Shown: positions 25,068-33,316 of the stretch, one piece after another
Layout of the letters: each line of letters starts with the position of its first letter
Position numbering within the stretch: the first letter of the stretch is position 1
Assembly (NCBI RefSeq): GCF_000429185.2
Contig: NZ_AUBJ02000001.1
Location: forward strand, 4,402,001-4,466,000
Source: Actinoalloteichus caeruleus DSM 43889
GTDB lineage: Bacteria > Actinomycetota > Actinomycetes > Mycobacteriales > Pseudonocardiaceae
Direction of reading: 5' to 3'
Length of the DNA stretch: 64,000 bases
Position numbers and translations under genes: made by a program
Notes under the pieces: model-generated
The model's input: the letters and a program-made list of their open reading frames with translations, nothing else
Told to the model about the DNA's origin: nothing
The model's database searches: none

Positions 25068-25900
25068 ACCCTTCCTCGCGCGGACCAGAGTTCGGGGAAC
25101 ACCGGCCGAGCCGCTCGCTTCGTCAACCAGGCGACCCCCGAGGAGCCACCGGTACCAGTCTTGTCACCCATCGCCCGCCGGGTCGCCATCAGGTGGTCCT
25201 GCCGCCACCGCCACACCCCCTCCGCCACGTCGGTGAGCACCTCGCCGAGCGAGAGGAGATCTCGCTCCTCGTCGGCCGTGCCCTCCGCGCGGTAGATGTC
25301 GGCCCAGGCGCGTTCGACGGCCTCCGTGTGCTCGTGGCGCAGCGAGGGCTCGCGGTCGAGCACCGACGCGGGGAGGCGGTGGCCGCGACGGTGCAGCAGC
25401 CGGAGGGCCTCGTCGTACAGGCTCGGGGTCGCCAGCTCCCGTTCCAGGCTGGCGTGGGCCACCGGATCGGCCCGGTGCGGGGTGAGGAAGTTCGTCGAGC
25501 GGTCTCCCAGCACGAACTCCAGGTGCCGGTACTGCGCGGACTGGAAACCCGACCCCTCGCCCAACGCCGACCGGTAGGAGTTGAACTGGGTCGGGGTGAG
25601 CCAGGCGATCGGCTGCCAGGAGGCGACCAGCGCCGCGAGGGTCGGAAGGCTCCTCCGCAACGAGGTCACGCCCGTGACCACGTCGTCATCCCGGAGCGCC
25701 CGTCTCGCGTGGTCCCACTCGTGCGTCAGCAGGCGGAACCAGAGCTCCATCACCTGGGTGGTGACCAGGAACGCCATCTCGGCCGGGTCGCCGGAGCGGG
25801 GTTGCTGGAGGCTGGTCAGCACGGATGCGCGCACGTAGTCCTCGTACGGGGTGGCTCCGCCGAAGTCGAGCCTCGGTTCGGATTCGTCGTCGACCGGCAT
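25064..25900 (-). CDS. kynA: tryptophan 2,3-dioxygenase
   Basis: This 278-residue heme enzyme opens the indole ring of tryptophan to N-formylkynurenine. Family landmarks are PYEDYVRASVLTSLQQP, FLVTTQVMELWFRLLTHEWD, SGFQSAQYRHLEFVLGDRS and the C-terminal WRQDHLMATRRAMGDKTGTG. The His in the last motif is the proximal heme ligand by analogy with the Xanthomonas enzyme. ATG 25900 is preceded by GGAGGACCCC, a good ribosome site. It is the first gene of kynA-kynU. Confidence 0.96.
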   Translation of the reverse strand: MPVDDESEPRLDFGGATPYEDYVRASVLTSLQQPRSGDPAEMAFLVTTQVMELWFRLLTHEWDHARRALRDDDVVTGVTSLRRSLPTLAALVASWQPIAWLTPTQFNSYRSALGEGSGFQSAQYRHLEFVLGDRSTNFLTPHRADPVAHASLERELATPSLYDEALRLLHRRGHRLPASVLDREPSLRHEHTEAVERAWADIYRAEGTADEERDLLSLGEVLTDVAEGVWRWRQDHLMATRRAMGDKTGTGGSSGVAWLTKRAARPVFPELWSARGRV

Positions 25901-26288
25901 GGGGTCCTCCTGTCGGTGTCGGCGTCGGTGTCGGACCGCCTCGGGGTCGCCGCGGGGCCCGCCCAATTCCACCCGCTGGACGGAGAAAGCGGAAGGACCG
26001 CGCCGCGACTCACCCGCCGTTCGCGGCGCGGCCGCGTCCACCGGTGCCGGGTGGGGCGCGCGCCCACTGCCCCCGGGAGCCCACGGGCCGGGCCTCGACC
26101 GGTCGAGGCCGGCTGTACGGCGCCTGAGCTGGGCCGGAACGCGCATCCGATGGTGCTTGATGTGCCACCTCGACGGGGAGCACCGCCTGGTTGGTGCCGC
26201 CGGCGGCGCAACCTCCCGCGTCAAGGCGCGTCTACTCTCCGTGGGGGCCGACCGGCCCGAATTCCGAGATGTAGCGGGTGCGAGGCGT
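25901..26288. other. 388-bp divergent intergenic region kynA / LCP gene
   Basis: It contains the kynA ribosome site, a short GTCGGT-based tandem repeat at about 25911-25934 (TGTCGG/TGTCGG/CGTCGG/TGTCGG), and presumably two divergent promoters. No gene is supported. No convincing operator was found. Confidence 0.5.
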
Positions 26289-27446
26289 ATGAGTGGTAGG
26301 TGGGACGGTCCGCGGCAGCCCCCGAGACGACCCCCGCGACAGCCGCCGCCGGACCGGACGGCGATGATGCCCCAACCTCCGCACGGTCGACGTCCTCCGC
26401 CGCGCCCGGGGGGTGGACGGCCCCGCCCCGGCGACGCGGACCGACCCCGGGCCACCAGCACCGCCCATCCGCCGCCGAGGGGCCGGGCGCGCCGGCGGCC
26501 GCGCTGGGGCCGGCGGCTGATGGTCCTCCTGCTGGTCCTCGTGGTCGGCCTCGGTGCCCTGGTCTTCTGGTTGGACACCCGGTTGAACCGCGAGGAGATC
26601 CTCGCCGACTACCCCGGCCGTCCCGCCGGCACGGCGGGCACCAACTGGCTGATCGTGGGCTCGGACAGCCGGGAGGGCCTGGACGACGACCAGCGTTCCG
26701 ACCTCGCCGCCGGGGACGCGGCGGGGCGGCGGACCGACACCATCATGCTGGTCCACGTCCCCGACAACGACACCCCGCCCACGATGGTCTCGCTGCCCCG
26801 TGACTCCTATGTGCCGATCGAGGGGTACGACGACAACCGGATCAACGCGGCCTTCGCCTTCGGCGGCCCCCAACTGCTGGTCCGGACCGTCGAAGGCGCC
26901 ACGGGCCTGCGCATCGACCACTACGCGGAGGTGGGGTTCGCCGGGTTCGCCGGGATCGTCGACGCGGTCGGCGGTGTCGAGATGTGCCCGGACGAGCCGA
27001 TGCGGGACCCGTTGGCCGGACTGGACATCGAGGCGGGGTGCCAGGAACTGGACGGCGCCCAGGCCCTGGGCTACGTGCGGACCCGTGCGAGTGCGCGGGC
27101 GGACCTCGACCGGGTCGAGCGGCAGCAGGAGTTCTTCTCCGCGTTGATGGACCGGGCCACCAGCGCGGGCGTGCTCGCCAACCCCTTCCGGGTCTTCCCC
27201 CTCGCCTCCAACGGTGCCGAGATGCTGACCGTGTCCGAGGGGGACCACCTCTGGCACCTGGGTGGGCTCGCCCTGGCGATGCGGAGTTTCTCCTCCGGCG
27301 AGGGGGTGAGCACCACGGTGCCCATCGGGTCGATGGAGCGCCGGCGGGGCATGGCTGTGGTGCTGTGGGACCAGGCGGCGAGCCAGCAGCTGTTCGGCGC
27401 ACTCGCCGAGGACCGCCCCGTGCCGCCGGAACTGGTGGGCGGCTGA
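26289..27446 (+). CDS. LytR-CpsA-Psr (LCP) family cell-wall ligase
   Basis: This 385-residue membrane protein has a Pro/Arg-rich cytoplasmic N-terminus (about 1-75), one transmembrane helix (LMVLLLVLVVGLGALVFWL, about 77-95) and an extracellular LCP domain. The domain shows NWLIVGSDSREGL, RTDTIMLVHVP, MVSLPRDSYVPI (the catalytic Arg-Asp region), NRINAAFAFGG and ALGYVRTRASARADLDRVERQ. LCP enzymes attach glycopolymers to peptidoglycan or arabinogalactan from lipid-linked precursors. It lies 5 kb from a polysaccharide cluster that it could serve. The ATG has only a weak purine stretch before it. Confidence 0.95.
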   Translation: MSGRWDGPRQPPRRPPRQPPPDRTAMMPQPPHGRRPPPRPGGGRPRPGDADRPRATSTAHPPPRGRARRRPRWGRRLMVLLLVLVVGLGALVFWLDTRLNREEILADYPGRPAGTAGTNWLIVGSDSREGLDDDQRSDLAAGDAAGRRTDTIMLVHVPDNDTPPTMVSLPRDSYVPIEGYDDNRINAAFAFGGPQLLVRTVEGATGLRIDHYAEVGFAGFAGIVDAVGGVEMCPDEPMRDPLAGLDIEAGCQELDGAQALGYVRTRASARADLDRVERQQEFFSALMDRATSAGVLANPFRVFPLASNGAEMLTVSEGDHLWHLGGLALAMRSFSSGEGVSTTVPIGSMERRRGMAVVLWDQAASQQLFGALAEDRPVPPELVGG

Positions 27447-27451
27447 TGACG

Positions 27452-27497
27452 AGGGCGTCCGGGCGGGATCGCTGACGAGTCCCCGCCCGGACGCCCT
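27452..27497. terminator. perfect 16-bp hairpin, bidirectional terminator
   Basis: The 16 bases at 27452-27467 (starting AGGGCGTCC) are the exact reverse complement of 27482-27497 (ending GGACGCCCT), with a 14-base loop. It lies between the convergent LCP and ribbon-helix-helix-like genes and is one of the strongest hairpins in the window. Confidence 0.88.
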
Positions 27498-27513
27498 TCG
27501 CGTGGAGCCTCGG

Positions 27514-27855
27514 TCAGATCTGGCCGCTCAGCTGGCTCTCCGGTTCGGTCCACTGCTGTTGGCGTTGGCGCACCTCCCAGGCCAACCGCTGCTCAAGCCA
27601 TTCCTGGGCCAGGGTCGTCGGAGCGGTGTCCAGCTCCTCGGCGAGCTGGCGCAGCTGCTCGCTGGACTCCGGTCGCAGCCGGAGCTGGAGCACCTGGGCC
27701 TTGCCGAAGCGGAGCCCGGTCGCGGTCGTCTCCTCCTCGCTCTCCGGCGCCAGCGCGGCCAGGTAGGAGTCGAGTTCGTTGTCCGGACCCGCCTCCGTCC
27801 CCTGCTTCACCGCGGGGCGCCGCCGTCCTGAAGGTTTCGCTCGTCCGAAAGCCAC
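27514..27855 (-). CDS. small protein with ribbon-helix-helix-like C-terminus
   Basis: The 113-residue protein has a basic N-terminus (AFGRAKPSGRRRPAVK) and an acidic middle. It then has a segment that fits a CopG/MetJ-like ribbon-helix-helix: a strand VLQLRLRPESSEQLRQLAEE, then a helix TAPTTLAQEWLEQRLAWEV. It may be a DNA-binding antitoxin-type regulator, but no toxin gene is adjacent. The GTG start has a complete promoter immediately upstream (TTGGGC, 17 bases, TATCGT, six bases), so the mRNA is leaderless. This also excludes an upstream frame that runs through the promoter. Confidence 0.7.
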   Translation of the reverse strand: MAFGRAKPSGRRRPAVKQGTEAGPDNELDSYLAALAPESEEETTATGLRFGKAQVLQLRLRPESSEQLRQLAEELDTAPTTLAQEWLEQRLAWEVRQRQQQWTEPESQLSGQI

Positions 27856-27890
27856 CCGTCAACGATAACGACTTGGTTGCGGTCGCCCAA
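27856..27890 (-). promoter_or_regulatory. leaderless promoter of the ribbon-helix-helix-like gene
   Basis: On the minus strand a -35 TTGGGC (27885-27890), 17-base spacer, -10 TATCGT (27862-27867) and six bases to GTG 27855. Both hexamers and the spacing are good. Confidence 0.72.
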
Positions 27891-28627
27891 GTGGGCGGCG
27901 GCAAGCACATCGTCCTCAATGGACTCGACGTGCCCGGGGCCGAGGGTGGCGCGAGGCCCAGGAATGCGGAGGCCCCCGCGCCAGGGGGAGGAACGCGGGG
28001 GCTGGAGGGGAATCTCCACAGTGCTGGCTGGGGGTTTGCCAGCGGGGAAATTGTCGCACGTCGGGCCGTGATACCGCATCGGATTCGTCAACTTTCCTTC
28101 GTGATCTTTCCGTGAGGTGACCAGCTGCCGCCGTTGGGCGGCAGCTGATGACCACCCAACGGTCGTGTGGGGAGGGCCGAGCGGAGCACTCGGTCCCGGA
28201 CCGCCCTGAGCCAGGGCCCCGGCTGGTGCGGTCGGTCACCTCCGCCCGCCATGCGGCGACGATGGGGCCACGCGTTCCCCGTTGTACCGGGAGCCCACCG
28301 CGCCTGTCGCCGACGACGCGTCACTCTTCGTGTTCGAAGCGGGTGGTGGGGACCAGGGGTCGGGAAGGCGGGGTCGGGAGGGTGTCTCCGGGGCCCGCGC
28401 GGGGTAAGCCCGGGAAAGCCACGCCCAACCGGGGTGGGCGACTCCGGGGAGCGGAGCCATTTGTCCCCGGAAGAGTGGTTTGAACTGACGTCAGCGCGGC
28501 ACTCTACAGCGAAGACAGAGGTGCGTTAGCACACTACACACGGTAGTAATCGAATCACCCCTGCGGGGGGCTGCTGATGGGGTCGGCGGGCAGATACTCT
28601 GCGCCGAAACCAGATCGGGGAGGTGTC
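27891..28627. other. 740-bp gene-free region with several small dyads
   Basis: No gene is convincing. I see a 9-bp stem GCCCCCGCG/CGCGGGGGC at 27972-28002 and the perfect palindrome CTGACGTCAG at 28485-28494 in an AT-richer stretch. GGGGAGG at 28617-28623 is the ribosome site of the next gene. The region about 28480-28560 has much lower GC than its surroundings and probably holds that gene's promoter. Confidence 0.5.
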
Positions 28628-28864
28628 ATGGCCGGCTCACTGGACATGCGGAAGTTCCTGTGGCAGAGCGATGAGCCGTTGTCGTCGACGCCGCAGGTGC
28701 CGGCGCCGCGGAACGGCGAACTGCCCAGGGTCTCCGAGGAACAGGTGCACCGGGCGCGGGTGGCGGTGGCGGCCGGCGCGACCGGAGCGGAGGACTGCCG
28801 GTTGCTGCTGGACATGCTCGGCCTGACACCCGGCGAGGACGGGGTGCCGCCCGTGCGGCGGTGA
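28628..28864 (+). CDS. small hypothetical protein (78 aa)
   Basis: The protein starts MAGSLDMRKFLWQSDEPLSS, has a Pro-containing middle, and ends with a helical segment (QVHRARVAVAAGATGAEDC, then RLLLDMLGLTPGEDG). It is soluble, without signal or membrane segment. The clear GGGGAGG ribosome site 5 bases before ATG 28628 and a very strong terminator just after the stop (28879-28916) show a self-standing small gene. The family is not recognised. An upstream in-frame ATG at 28577 has no ribosome site. Confidence 0.75.
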   Translation: MAGSLDMRKFLWQSDEPLSSTPQVPAPRNGELPRVSEEQVHRARVAVAAGATGAEDCRLLLDMLGLTPGEDGVPPVRR

Positions 28865-28878
28865 CCACGACGTTGGTA

Positions 28879-28916
28879 GCGGCGGGGGTGGGCGCGTTGG
28901 CGCCCACCCCCGCCGC
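28879..28916. terminator. perfect 17-bp hairpin with GTTG loop
   Basis: GCGGCGGGGGTGGGCGC (28879-28895) is the exact reverse complement of 28900-28916, around a 4-base loop. It begins 14 bases after the stop of the 78-residue gene. No U-run follows. Confidence 0.88.
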
Positions 28917-29216
28917 GTGTTCGGCGCCGGGGCGCCGAACCAGGCGCGCACCCCCCGGAGCGCGACTGATCTCGGGTTGGCGGCCGCGAAGGCATCGGTG
29001 ATCTCGAAACGCGGCGACCGTCCCGGGGGAAACATACCGACCGGTCCCTTTCCCGGCAACGGGTCGCGTATCGGCAGTAATGGTTCCGGCGTGCGGCTTA
29101 CTCGTTCGGGCCACCAATGTGGGTGACACGGTAACTTTGTTGATCACCGACCGATGTCGTCGGTGTGGGCCTCGGCCGGGGTCCACCTGTCCGTGTTTCC
29201 CCATGTTGGAGCCGCA

Positions 29217-29852
29217 ATGCCGCAGCAACATCGGGCCAGGGTCACCCGCGAGGCCATAGTGCTGGCCGCCGCCAGGGAGTTCGCCCGTCTCGGGTTCGGG
29301 GCCACCTCGCTGAACATCATTCTGGAACGGAGCCGGGTTACCAAGGGCGCCTTCTATTTCCACTTCCCGTCGAAAGAGGCGCTCGCCCAGCACTTAATTG
29401 ACCATTCAAGGAGGGGGTGGATGGAAATCGAGCGGCACCGGCTGCGTGCCGCGTCCGACCCGCTGCGCACCGTGGTCCTCATGGTCGACGACTACGCCCG
29501 CCTGTTGACCGAGGACGAGCTCGCCTGGGCGGGGATCCGCCTCCTGGGGGAGGACGGCGGACCCGGTGAGCTGTTCGGGGCCTGGTACGTCAGTTGGGAG
29601 GGGTTGCTGCGCCGGTTGTTGACCGACGCCGGGCGGAGGGGACTGCTGCGGCCCGGCGTCGACCCGGGGGACGTGGCCGGTGTGATCGCCGCCGGTGTCG
29701 TGGGGGCGAGAGCCGTGTCGCACGGCACCGCCGGGAGCGGCGATCTCGCGGATCGGGTCTCCCGCCTCTGGCGCGTGGTGCTGCCCGGTGTGGCCACGGC
29801 GGGGTGGTGGAGCGAGTTCCAGGGCAGCGACCCGGCTCTCGTCGGTGCCTGA
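29217..29852 (+). CDS. TetR-family regulator, resembling gamma-butyrolactone receptors
   Basis: The 211-residue protein has a TetR N-terminal HTH at about 8-55: ARVTREAIVLAAAREFARLG, then NIILERSRVTKGAFYFHFPS and KEALAQHLIDH. The VTKGAFYFHFPSKEALA pattern is close to ScbR/ArpA-type butyrolactone receptors, though it is also found in other TetR members. The C-terminal ligand domain is helical, as expected. ATG 29217 is selected by GGAG at 29208-29211. No butyrolactone synthase or obvious target operon is next to it, so the ligand is unknown. Confidence 0.92.
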   Translation: MPQQHRARVTREAIVLAAAREFARLGFGATSLNIILERSRVTKGAFYFHFPSKEALAQHLIDHSRRGWMEIERHRLRAASDPLRTVVLMVDDYARLLTEDELAWAGIRLLGEDGGPGELFGAWYVSWEGLLRRLLTDAGRRGLLRPGVDPGDVAGVIAAGVVGARAVSHGTAGSGDLADRVSRLWRVVLPGVATAGWWSEFQGSDPALVGA

Positions 29853-30189
29853 CGCCGTCCGCCCTCCCCGGTGGGGCAACGGGGCGCGGCCGGGTGGGGC
29901 GGGCGACGGGGCCGGGTGGCCGATCGGGGCCCGCGCCGGCACCGGGTCGCCATCCGGGCGGCCCCACTCGTTCCCTACGCCGAACGGAGTAATCTGGCGA
30001 GTGACCAGCGCCACGTTCGCGATGTTGTTCGCCCGTGGCACTTCGGGAGGGGGGCGCGCGCCGGGGCGCCGCGGAGGGCTTGAAGGGTCAAAATGCCCTC
30101 TGACCAGCGGAGATGCCCTCGATCGCCGGGACGGGGAAGGGGTTGTCGTTCGCGTGCCCAGAGGGGTCGCGGGCCTCTGACCACCCGTT
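29853..30189. other. intergenic region before the tRNA array
   Basis: It carries no supported gene; open frames are Arg/Pro/Gly-rich shadows. Its right end contains the tRNA promoter described next. No terminator of convincing strength was noticed after the TetR gene. Confidence 0.45.
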
Positions 30190-30219
30190 TTGGCATTCAC
30201 CTCGAACGTGTCCTAAGCT
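30190..30219 (+). promoter_or_regulatory. promoter of the tRNA array
   Basis: TTGGCA (30190-30195), an 18-base spacer and TAAGCT (30214-30219) lie about 70 bases before tRNA-Glu. A CAACGA/TCGTTG inverted repeat (30231-30257) lies in the transcribed leader. No other gene lies between. Confidence 0.7.
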
Positions 30220-30289
30220 ATGCGTGCTCCCAACGAGAGAAGTTAACAAAATCGTTGAGGGCGAGGCCGGGTCAGGCTAGTCCGGCCAC

Positions 30290-30362
30290 GCTCCCATCGT
30301 CTAGCGGCCTAGGACGCCGCCCTTTCAAGGCGGTAGCGCGGGTTCGAATCCCGTTGGGAGCA
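30290..30362 (+). tRNA. tRNA-Glu (anticodon TTC)
   Basis: The acceptor stem GCTCCCA pairs with TGGGAGC. The anticodon stem-loop is CCGCC-CTTTCAA-GGCGG with anticodon TTC. The T-arm is GCGGGTTCGAATCCCGT. Discriminator base A is at 30362; CCA is not encoded. It is the first of three tRNAs in a row. Confidence 0.97.
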
Positions 30363-30384
30363 CGGCACAACACAAGGCCATCAA

Positions 30385-30458
30385 GGCCCCGTGGCGCAGT
30401 TGGTTAGCGCGCCGCCCTGTCACGGCGGAGGTCGCGGGTTCGAGTCCCGTCGGGGTCG
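30385..30458 (+). tRNA. tRNA-Asp (anticodon GTC)
   Basis: The acceptor GGCCCCG pairs with CGGGGTC (one G-T pair). The anticodon loop CTGTCAC gives GTC. The T-loop GGTTCGAGTCC is normal. The discriminator is G at 30458; the next bases are CCA, so the 3' end may be encoded. Confidence 0.97.
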
Positions 30459-30492
30459 CCAGAGCTATCGGTCAGCATGACCGGGAGCGAAC

Positions 30493-30566
30493 GGCCAGGT
30501 AGCTCAGTTGGTACGAGCGTCCGCCTGAAAAGCGGAAGGTCGCCGGTTCGACCCCGGCCCTGGCCA
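30493..30566 (+). tRNA. tRNA-Phe (anticodon GAA)
   Basis: The acceptor GGCCAGG pairs with CCTGGCC. The anticodon arm CCGC-CTGAAAA-GCGG gives GAA. The T-arm is GCCGGTTCGACCCCGGC. Discriminator A is at 30566; CCA is not encoded. A terminator hairpin follows at 30588-30615. Confidence 0.97.
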
Positions 30567-30587
30567 CAGCGGACGAGCAGAAACGAG

Positions 30588-30615
30588 AGGGCTCCACCCA
30601 GCAGGGTGGGGCCCT
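30588..30615 (+). terminator. terminator of the tRNA array
   Basis: AGGGCTCCACCC (30588-30599) pairs with GGGTGGGGCCCT (30604-30615) with one G-U pair and a 4-base loop, followed by TCGTCGT. It lies 22 bases after tRNA-Phe. Confidence 0.8.
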
Positions 30616-31633
30616 TCGTCGTGCGTGCCGGACGCGGCCCCGCCTGGGTGCTGGTCCCAGGCGGACGCGCGTTGCTGGCCCGGGGAACCGACTCGCGAAG
30701 GGTGCGGCTTCCGCACCCGACCTCCCCGCACCTCCGATCCCGCGCACCGGCCGTGGTGGGCCAGCTGGCGCCGCCGGCCGGTTCTCGCGCCGCCCAGGGG
30801 CGGCCGCTGCCCGGCGGGACGCGCTCCCCCGCCGTCCGCTCGCGTGTGCGGCCCAGCGCGGGACCGTGCCGACACGCTCGTCCGGTCTCCCGTCCGGGGT
30901 GGCGGTGCCTCCCCGGCCCGTCCGAGCACGCCGAGTGGGATGCCACGTGCCCGGCGGTCGAGGAGCCCTCGCCCGCCCCCCGGTGCGAGGCGGTGACCCG
31001 CTCCGGCCACCCGCGGTGGCCCACTGGACCAACGCTGGTCGTGGCGCGCCCCCGTGTCCGGCTGGGCTCCGGGGAGGCGAGGAGGGGGAGGGAGCGAGCC
31101 GGGCGAGTGGCGGCGGGGCCGGCGAACCCGTCCACGGGAGCGCGTGTCGGCGTGGAGCGCCAGCCTCGACGGAGTAGCAGGTGTGACTCTGCGCTGATCG
31201 CGAGTCGCCTCGGTCGATCGCGCGGCCGGTTCGGCACCGCCGATGGCGGAGCGGGCTGAGCCGTTCGTCGCGCCCGCCTACGCTGATCGTTTCGATCCGA
31301 TAACAGACGGTCACCGGCTTCTGGTTCCGCTGCGTGACGGCCCTCCGCCGAGAGCTCGACACCTGTCAGGACCGCGCGGAGTGCAAGTCCGAAGATCAAC
31401 TCTGTCGAGGGACATGTTCGCAGCGGTGCGTGACTTGATCCGTCTCTTCGAAGGTTTTTTCTCGCCTCGAACGAACGATTGTCAGCCGTCTGATTCGGAA
31501 CGCTGCGCCGTGAGCCGGGTGGTTGACTGCGCCCGGTGGTGCCGCGGGTCGCCGCTCGCCGTCGCGGACGTGCGGACACCGGGGCACCGCCGGGATGCCT
31601 GGCAAGAATGGGAAAGGCTGGGGGTTCATCAGC
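30616..31633. other. about 1 kb without a supported gene between the tRNAs and the polysaccharide cluster
   Basis: Long open frames exist on both strands, but they are Arg/Pro/Gly-rich and match nothing. From about 31180 the base composition becomes less GC-rich and includes a T6 run at 31457-31462. This part probably holds a long leader and the promoter of the polysaccharide operon. No repeat of a tRNA end and no integrase gene was seen. Confidence 0.5.
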
Positions 31634-33316
31634 GTGCACACGCAGCGCACCGTTCGGTTCTCGCGAAGCTTCCAGGACGGGACGGGTACCACCGCTACCG
31701 GCGTACTGTCCGGACCAATCTCCCTCGACACCGCACAGGACACGACGACCCTGCCACTGGCGAGGCCCACGTTCGCCACCGCCGCAGCGGAGGAACCCCG
31801 GGCGAGCGCCCCGACGGGGCGACCCCCGACAGCGGTCGACGGTGGGCATCCGCATCCGCATCCGACTCCACCGTGTCCGCCCTCGCCCTCCGCTCGACCA
31901 ACGACGGGTTGGGAACGCCGGCACCGCACCGGTGTGGTGCTGGCCGACCAGCTGATCACCGTGGCGGTCGCGCTCGGGGCCGCCCTCGTCCTCGGTGGCG
32001 GTCCCTCCGAGGTGGCCCCGGCGGTCGCGTTCACCCTCGCCGGCGTCACCTGGGTGACGGTGACGCTCGCGATGGTGGGCTGCCGGGTGTGGGAACCGCG
32101 CGTACTCGGGCAGGGCGCCGAGGAGTACCGCCGCCTCGGTCGGGTGCTGCTCACCACGATGGTCTTCCTCGCACTGGCCGCGATGGCGCTCGACACGCCA
32201 GCCCTGCGGCCCTGGATCTTCGGTGTGGTCCCGGTTCTCGCCGGCGGGCTCATCCCGGCGCGGTACCTGCTGCGGCAGGCGCTGCACCGTCGGCGTCGTC
32301 GCGGCGAGTGCCTGTTGCCGGTGCTGGCCGCCGGTGGGGCGGGGGCGTTGGCCGACCTCATCGACCGGACCCGGCGGGAACCGCACTACGGCTGGCGGGT
32401 GGAGGCGGTGTGCCTGTCCACCGCACCGACCGCCCCACTCGACGGCTGTGTCGGTGAGGTGGGAGGGGTTCCCGTCGTCGGAACGGTGGAGGACGTGGCC
32501 GCCCGCGTCGAACGCGGTGGTTACCGGGTGGTGGCCCTGGCCCCCGACCCCTACTGGACACCGGCTCGGGTGCAACGGCTCGCCTGGCAGTTGGAGGACA
32601 GCACCGCGGAGATGGTGGTGGCCCCCATGCTGCTCGAGGTGACGGGCCCCCGGCTGCACGTCGCCCCGGTCTTCGGGCTGCCGCTCCTGCGGGTCAGCGC
32701 TCCCTGCCTGACCGGCGCCCGCCGGGTGGTGAAGAACCTGGTGGACTGCCTGCTCGCCGCGGTGCTGCTCGTGCTCACCCTGCCCCTCCTGCTGGTGATA
32801 GCCCTGCTCGTCGTCGTGGACTCCGGTGGCCCCGTGCTCTACCGGCAGCGACGGGTCGGTCGGCACGGCCGCATGTTCACCATGCTCAAGTTCCGCAGCA
32901 TGGTCGTCAGGGCCGATGACCAGCGGGCCGCGCTGGTGGCGGCGAACCGGGGCGCCGGCCCGCTGTTCAAGATGCGTTCCGATCCGAGGGTGACGCGCCT
33001 CGGAGCGGTCCTGCGCCGGTACTCCCTGGACGAACTCCCCCAGCTGGTCAACGTGCTGACCGGGTCGATGTCGCTGGTGGGGCCCCGCCCGCCCCTCCCG
33101 GAGGAGGTGGCCTGCTACGACGCGGCGGCGCACCGGCGCCTGATGGTGAAGCCGGGGCTCACCGGGCTGTGGCAGATCAGCGGCCGGAGCGACCTGTCGT
33201 GGGAGGAGTCGGTGCGGCTCGACCTGCGGTACGTCGAGAACTGGTCACTCGCCCTCGACTTCGTGATCCTCTGGAAGACGGGCTGGGCCGTGGTGCGCGG
33301 CCAGGGGGCGTACTGA
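31634..33316 (+). CDS. membrane phosphosugar transferase (exopolysaccharide initiation, WcaJ/WbaP type)
   Basis: This 560-residue polyprenyl-phosphate hexose-1-phosphate transferase starts glycan assembly on the lipid carrier. Four N-terminal helices span about 95-220, then a CoA-binding-like Rossmann domain. A fifth hydrophobic segment (LVDCLLAAVLLVLTLPLLLV) precedes the catalytic domain: RQRRVGRHGRMFTMLKFRSM, LRRYSLDELPQLVNVLTGSM, SLVGPRPPLPEEV and GLTGLWQISGRSDLSWEE. GTG 31634 is used; ATG 31595 in the same frame is possible. It begins a tightly packed operon and its stop overlaps the next ATG. Confidence 0.95.
   Translation: MHTQRTVRFSRSFQDGTGTTATGVLSGPISLDTAQDTTTLPLARPTFATAAAEEPRASAPTGRPPTAVDGGHPHPHPTPPCPPSPSARPTTGWERRHRTGVVLADQLITVAVALGAALVLGGGPSEVAPAVAFTLAGVTWVTVTLAMVGCRVWEPRVLGQGAEEYRRLGRVLLTTMVFLALAAMALDTPALRPWIFGVVPVLAGGLIPARYLLRQALHRRRRRGECLLPVLAAGGAGALADLIDRTRREPHYGWRVEAVCLSTAPTAPLDGCVGEVGGVPVVGTVEDVAARVERGGYRVVALAPDPYWTPARVQRLAWQLEDSTAEMVVAPMLLEVTGPRLHVAPVFGLPLLRVSAPCLTGARRVVKNLVDCLLAAVLLVLTLPLLLVIALLVVVDSGGPVLYRQRRVGRHGRMFTMLKFRSMVVRADDQRAALVAANRGAGPLFKMRSDPRVTRLGAVLRRYSLDELPQLVNVLTGSMSLVGPRPPLPEEVACYDAAAHRRLMVKPGLTGLWQISGRSDLSWEESVRLDLRYVENWSLALDFVILWKTGWAVVRGQGAY

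Noticed and set aside
27807-28091. Leftward 94-residue frame upstream of the ribbon-helix-helix-like gene, at first read as a toxin partner
   Set aside because: Its readable part (VLAAAHLGDRNQVVIVDGW) coincides with a full -35/-10 promoter for the downstream gene. Codon-position bias is weak, there is no start with a ribosome site, and the frame crosses a hairpin.
29217-29852. Calling the TetR gene a true gamma-butyrolactone receptor
   Set aside because: Only the HTH pattern resembles ScbR-type proteins. No butyrolactone synthase (AfsA-type) or biosynthetic cluster is adjacent, so only the TetR family is claimed.
30404-33133. 909-residue leftward open frame spanning tRNAs and the phosphosugar transferase
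   Set aside because: It runs through three tRNA genes on the opposite strand and has no recognisable domain. Stop codons are simply rare in this composition.
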